Shown: piece after piece, positions 61,661 through 64,000 of the stretch | How positions within the stretch are numbered: position 1 is the stretch's first letter | How the letters are laid out: the number at the start of each line of letters is the position of its first letter | Assembly: GCA_029237695.1 (NCBI GenBank) | Contig: CM055265.1 | Location: 38,676,058-38,740,057 of the forward strand | Origin: Conchocele bisecta | Taxonomy: Eukaryota; Mollusca; Bivalvia; Lucinida; Thyasiridae | Reading direction: 5' to 3' | DNA: 64,000 nucleotides | The notes under the pieces: generated by a model | What the model saw: the letters and a program-made list of their open reading frames with translations, nothing else | The model's database searches: none | What the model was told of the DNA's origin: nothing | Made by a program: the position numbers and the translations under genes

Positions 61661-62570
61661 CCGGGCACAACGGATCGTACGAACTTTTGTCGTGGTAGAT
61701 CCATACAATATTTGTCGTGGCTAGATCTTGCAACATGCCCGAAATCTATTTCGAGTGGTCACAAGGGCTACGACACATTAAAGATGGTTTGGCGATGGGG
61801 ACGCGACAGAAAAAAAAAGAGATGTCGTGGTTATGTCGTGGGTGTGTCGCAAGTCAGTTGTGCGACAGTCGTGGGACCATCGTGAGTTGTCGGGCATTGT
61901 CGGAGGCTGTTTTGCACGCAAGACTGCCGCACAACAGTCGTGGGTCACTCGTGGGATGCTCGCGCGTCCGTCTCCCGACTATATAACGAGGCCCGGTCTG
62001 TTGCCTGCCATTTGCTCTCGAGATTTTTCAGTGGAAAGTTCTGCCCGATTTTTTACATTTGTCAAAGTTTAATGATTCAACCTTTTGCAAATTTAATCCA
62101 AGTTTGTATCTAGGTGGAACAGACAGTTTTTATTTCCAAGCGTTCATTCGCCCGAGCTATATACCCTTCAAAAAACGAAAATATGTTGCAAGACTAACGC
62201 AAGACTAACGCACGACAGACTTGCAATGTTGTGCGAGCCTCTTACGAAATATAATATTCGTGAGACAATCTTGCAACTGTCTCACGGCTGTCCTGCGACA
62301 GTCGTGAGACAGTCGTAGGACAGTCGTGCGACAGTCGTAAGATTGTTTGACTAAAAAAACAGACTCACGACAGCCACAACACATAGATATCACAAACAAA
62401 TCGTCGATCAAAAAAGGTGCATATCCAATTTTGCCTCTCGACGGCAAGTCGATGCCACGATGCTCAAAATTTCGTAGGACTGTCTTGCGACGACCCCCGA
62501 TGACCCACGATTTGCCCAAATTTTCTGTCGTGTCGTGGCACAAATGCGTCGTGTTTTCGTTGTGACCAAG
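61660..62570 (+). repeat. GTCGTG-rich block between direct repeats
   Basis: Words GTCGTGGG, GTCGTGAG, GCGACAGTCGTGAGACAGTC and inverse CACGACAG recur more than 20 times without strict period. A TATA-like CTATATAACGAGG lies at 61977. Short open frames (89, 81 and 112 codons) follow the repeats and are not called. It is markedly richer in G+C than its flanks. Confidence 0.7.
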
Positions 62571-62573
62571 TCT

Positions 62574-62712
62574 TTATTTGTGTGTCATAATTGACTCTCA
62601 TGCTCTTGAATATGCGCGATCCGAACTGCTATTGTTGATACATGTACGAGCTATACATATTCGTAACAACACAATGTATGTATCAAAATTATAATAAAGC
62701 TATGCGAAAACG
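62574..62712 (+). repeat. Second long direct repeat
   Basis: TTTATTTGTGTGTCATAATT through TTGAATATGCGCGATCCGAA to AAAGCTATGCGAAAACG matches 61480-61622 with about 10 percent differences by eye. The pair encloses the GTCGTG block as long terminal repeats would, but lacks the usual TG...CA ends. Confidence 0.85.
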
Positions 62713-62714
62713 CC

Positions 62715-63135
62715 GTTTTCCAATAAAAATGCTCAAATGTCATGCGATGAATTGCTATACGTCAAATGGACGCTGATTGCAAAACCTCTCCCATTTGGAT
62801 ACTAGGATGACGGAATGCCCACACACCGTCGTTCTACTTTACTTTTGCAGTTCAGGATACAATTACGCTACTATCAACTACTTTGAGCTCATGTGTAATG
62901 TGTCACCCATATTCTGAAAGAATAGAAATGAAACTGCACTGTGGACGAGAAAGTTTGGAAAACCACTCGTTCAGTCGGGCAAATAGGAAATCAATGCAGA
63001 TTTATAGATGCCTGCTTCTCCATTCGACAATGACATATTCCCTTTTGTACGATAATAACAGTATGTTCAGTCAACAGGCCGAATATATCACAGTTGTTCT
63101 CCACTTCCTCTGTGTTACTGATCATACTGACTGCT
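62715..63135. other. Unique-looking stretch, no recognised feature
   Basis: An 84-codon plus-strand frame at 62883-63137 shows no family resemblance and no splice context. Confidence 0.4.
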
Positions 63136-63137
63136 GA

Positions 63138-63205
63138 TACAGTGGAACATCTCTAAAACTGGGGAGTCCCCATGGTGTCCGGTATAGAGATGTACCACCG
63201 TAAGT
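63138..63205 (+). repeat. Repeat family H, copy 8 (hairpin end)
   Basis: ACAGTGGAACATCTCTAAAA, then GGGAGTCCCCATGGTGTCCG and TATAGAGATGTACCACCGT. Confidence 0.72.
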
Positions 63206-63296
63206 AATGCATATGAGAACACGTAGACATAATGATGAGTGTTACGTGATAGTGGTAGAGTGCGTATGATAAGTATGATCTGTCACATAGAGACAC

Positions 63297-63385
63297 CAGG
63301 CGCGGATCCAGGATTTCGGGTGGGGGGGGGCGTAACTATTTTGCAATACTTGACTATTACAATAGTCAAGTATTGGAAAATAGTC
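63297..63385 (+). repeat. Repeat family K, copy 3 (left end with small hairpin)
   Basis: CCAGGCGCGGATCCAGGATT, a G run, CGTAACTATTTTGCAATACT, then a hairpin CTTGACTATTACAATAGTCAAG. Confidence 0.85.
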
Positions 63386-63424
63386 GACCGAGCGGTACGG
63401 GGCGCCATGCAGGACAGGTTAATT

Positions 63425-63665
63425 ATGTGTACAAAATTGAGTTTTGTAACACTAAAAATCACAAAATTCAATTCTGTGTCACAAAATTCAATTCTGTCAA
63501 TTCTGTGTCACAAAATTCAATTCTGTGTCACAAAATTCAATTCTGCATACGTTTCGTATACAAAATTCATTTTTGTTATAAAGGATTCAATTTTGTAAGA
63601 CAGAATTGAGTTTTGTGAAGAAAATTCAGTTTTGTGGGACAGAATTCATTTTTGTCCACAAAAAT
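63425..63665 (+). repeat. Minisatellite of ACAAAATTCAATTCTGTGTC units
   Basis: About ten units of 20 bases, regular at 63465-63545 and increasingly diverged after (GACAGAATTGAGTTTTGTGA, GACAGAATTCATTTTTGTCC). The unit is close to an inverted repeat of itself (ACAAAATTCAATTCTGT). Confidence 0.88.
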
Positions 63666-63856
63666 TAGTTTGCGTAGGATAGTCTATGTCATCTCTACGT
63701 TGATTGGTTGAGATCGGTCTTAGTCCATTTTACTAGATGGTGGAGTACACTTGCAGGTTTAAATATTTCAATGCGAAAATATAACCCAATATATCAATAT
63801 TATACTTCTTTATGGACAGTTATTTTGGTTATATTATGATTACAAATGAGTGGTCA

Positions 63857-63912
63857 CATATCAAGTTTATCAGGCAAGGCTAGGAAACGCGTAGGAATTC
63901 CGAGTTTCCTGC
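63857..63912 (+). repeat. Repeat family J end fragment
   Basis: ATCAAGTTTATCAGGCAAGG and CTAGGAAACGCGTAGGAATT match the hairpin end of copy 4, then switch abruptly into family K. Confidence 0.7.
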
Positions 63913-64000
63913 GTTCTGGCGCATTTTGGAGCAAAACTATTGACACTGTGACAGTATGTTTTGACATGATTTTTGATTGAAAACGTTTACATTTTGAAAC
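63903..64000 (+). repeat. Repeat family K, copy 4 (inner part, runs off window)
   Basis: TTCCTGCGTTCTGGCGCATT, GACACTGTGACAGTATGTTT and TGATTGAAAACGTTTACATT match 18650-18740 in order. The end lies outside the window. Confidence 0.85.

Noticed and set aside
61717..62543. Open frames of 81-112 codons in the GTCGTG block
   Set aside because: They follow the repeated hexamers, give low-complexity products and lack splice or start support.
1..64000. Reverse transcriptase, integrase, transposase or endogenous viral coding sequence
   Set aside because: I looked for long frames with such motifs on both strands and found none; all mobile elements here appear non-autonomous.

Overview
This window looks like nuclear DNA of an invertebrate animal, most likely a bivalve mollusc (inference). 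The genes are split into small exons with GT-AG introns, they encode metazoan signalling and membrane families, and the rest is A+T-rich and packed with short fold-back repeats. One repeat family carries the words ATGGGGCTTATGGG and CCAGTGTAGATCCAGATC, which I associate with heterodont bivalves such as Dreissena; I could not verify this by search. I see no bacterial operon, phage, virus, CRISPR array or reverse-transcriptase ORF.

Three genes can be assembled, all on the minus strand. (1) Gene A (window start to 5866, perhaps to 21315) encodes a Dok-family docking adaptor: a PH domain, an IRS-type PTB domain and a long Ser/Thr-rich tail that runs off the window. (2) Gene B (29735-39926) encodes a complete 256-residue PH-PTB protein that stops just after the PTB domain. 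A and B share all three intron phases (0, 1, 2) at matching places, so they are tandem duplicates that have diverged strongly. (3) The third gene (51604-58234) encodes a 211-residue four-helix MARVEL protein resembling the CMTM family, in four exons joined by phase-0 introns. Dok adaptors sit under receptor and cytoplasmic tyrosine kinases and MARVEL proteins act in membrane traffic; nothing in the sequence shows that the third gene works with A and B.

A possible extra first exon of gene A (21252-21315, minus) lies back to back with a possible first coding exon on the plus strand (21645-21748), which suggests a divergent promoter. A possible 5' untranslated exon of gene B ends at 42428.

The rest is mostly non-coding. 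At least fifteen families of short fold-back (MITE-like) elements are each present in two or more copies, often nested. The most striking structures are a 3.04 kb inverted element (12556-15592) whose arms are expanded arrays of a GAGAGCTCTC-bearing unit bounded by TA; five copies of a fold-back built from interchangeable 21-bp modules with the core GGAACGAATTGTT; a tRNA-derived SINE (29034-29312); a 0.57 kb module duplicated about 8 kb apart around gene B; and 140-bp direct repeats enclosing a GTCGTG-rich block (61480-62712). Several repeats lie within tens of bases of splice sites. Boundaries of repeats are by eye and are accurate to roughly 5-20 bases.
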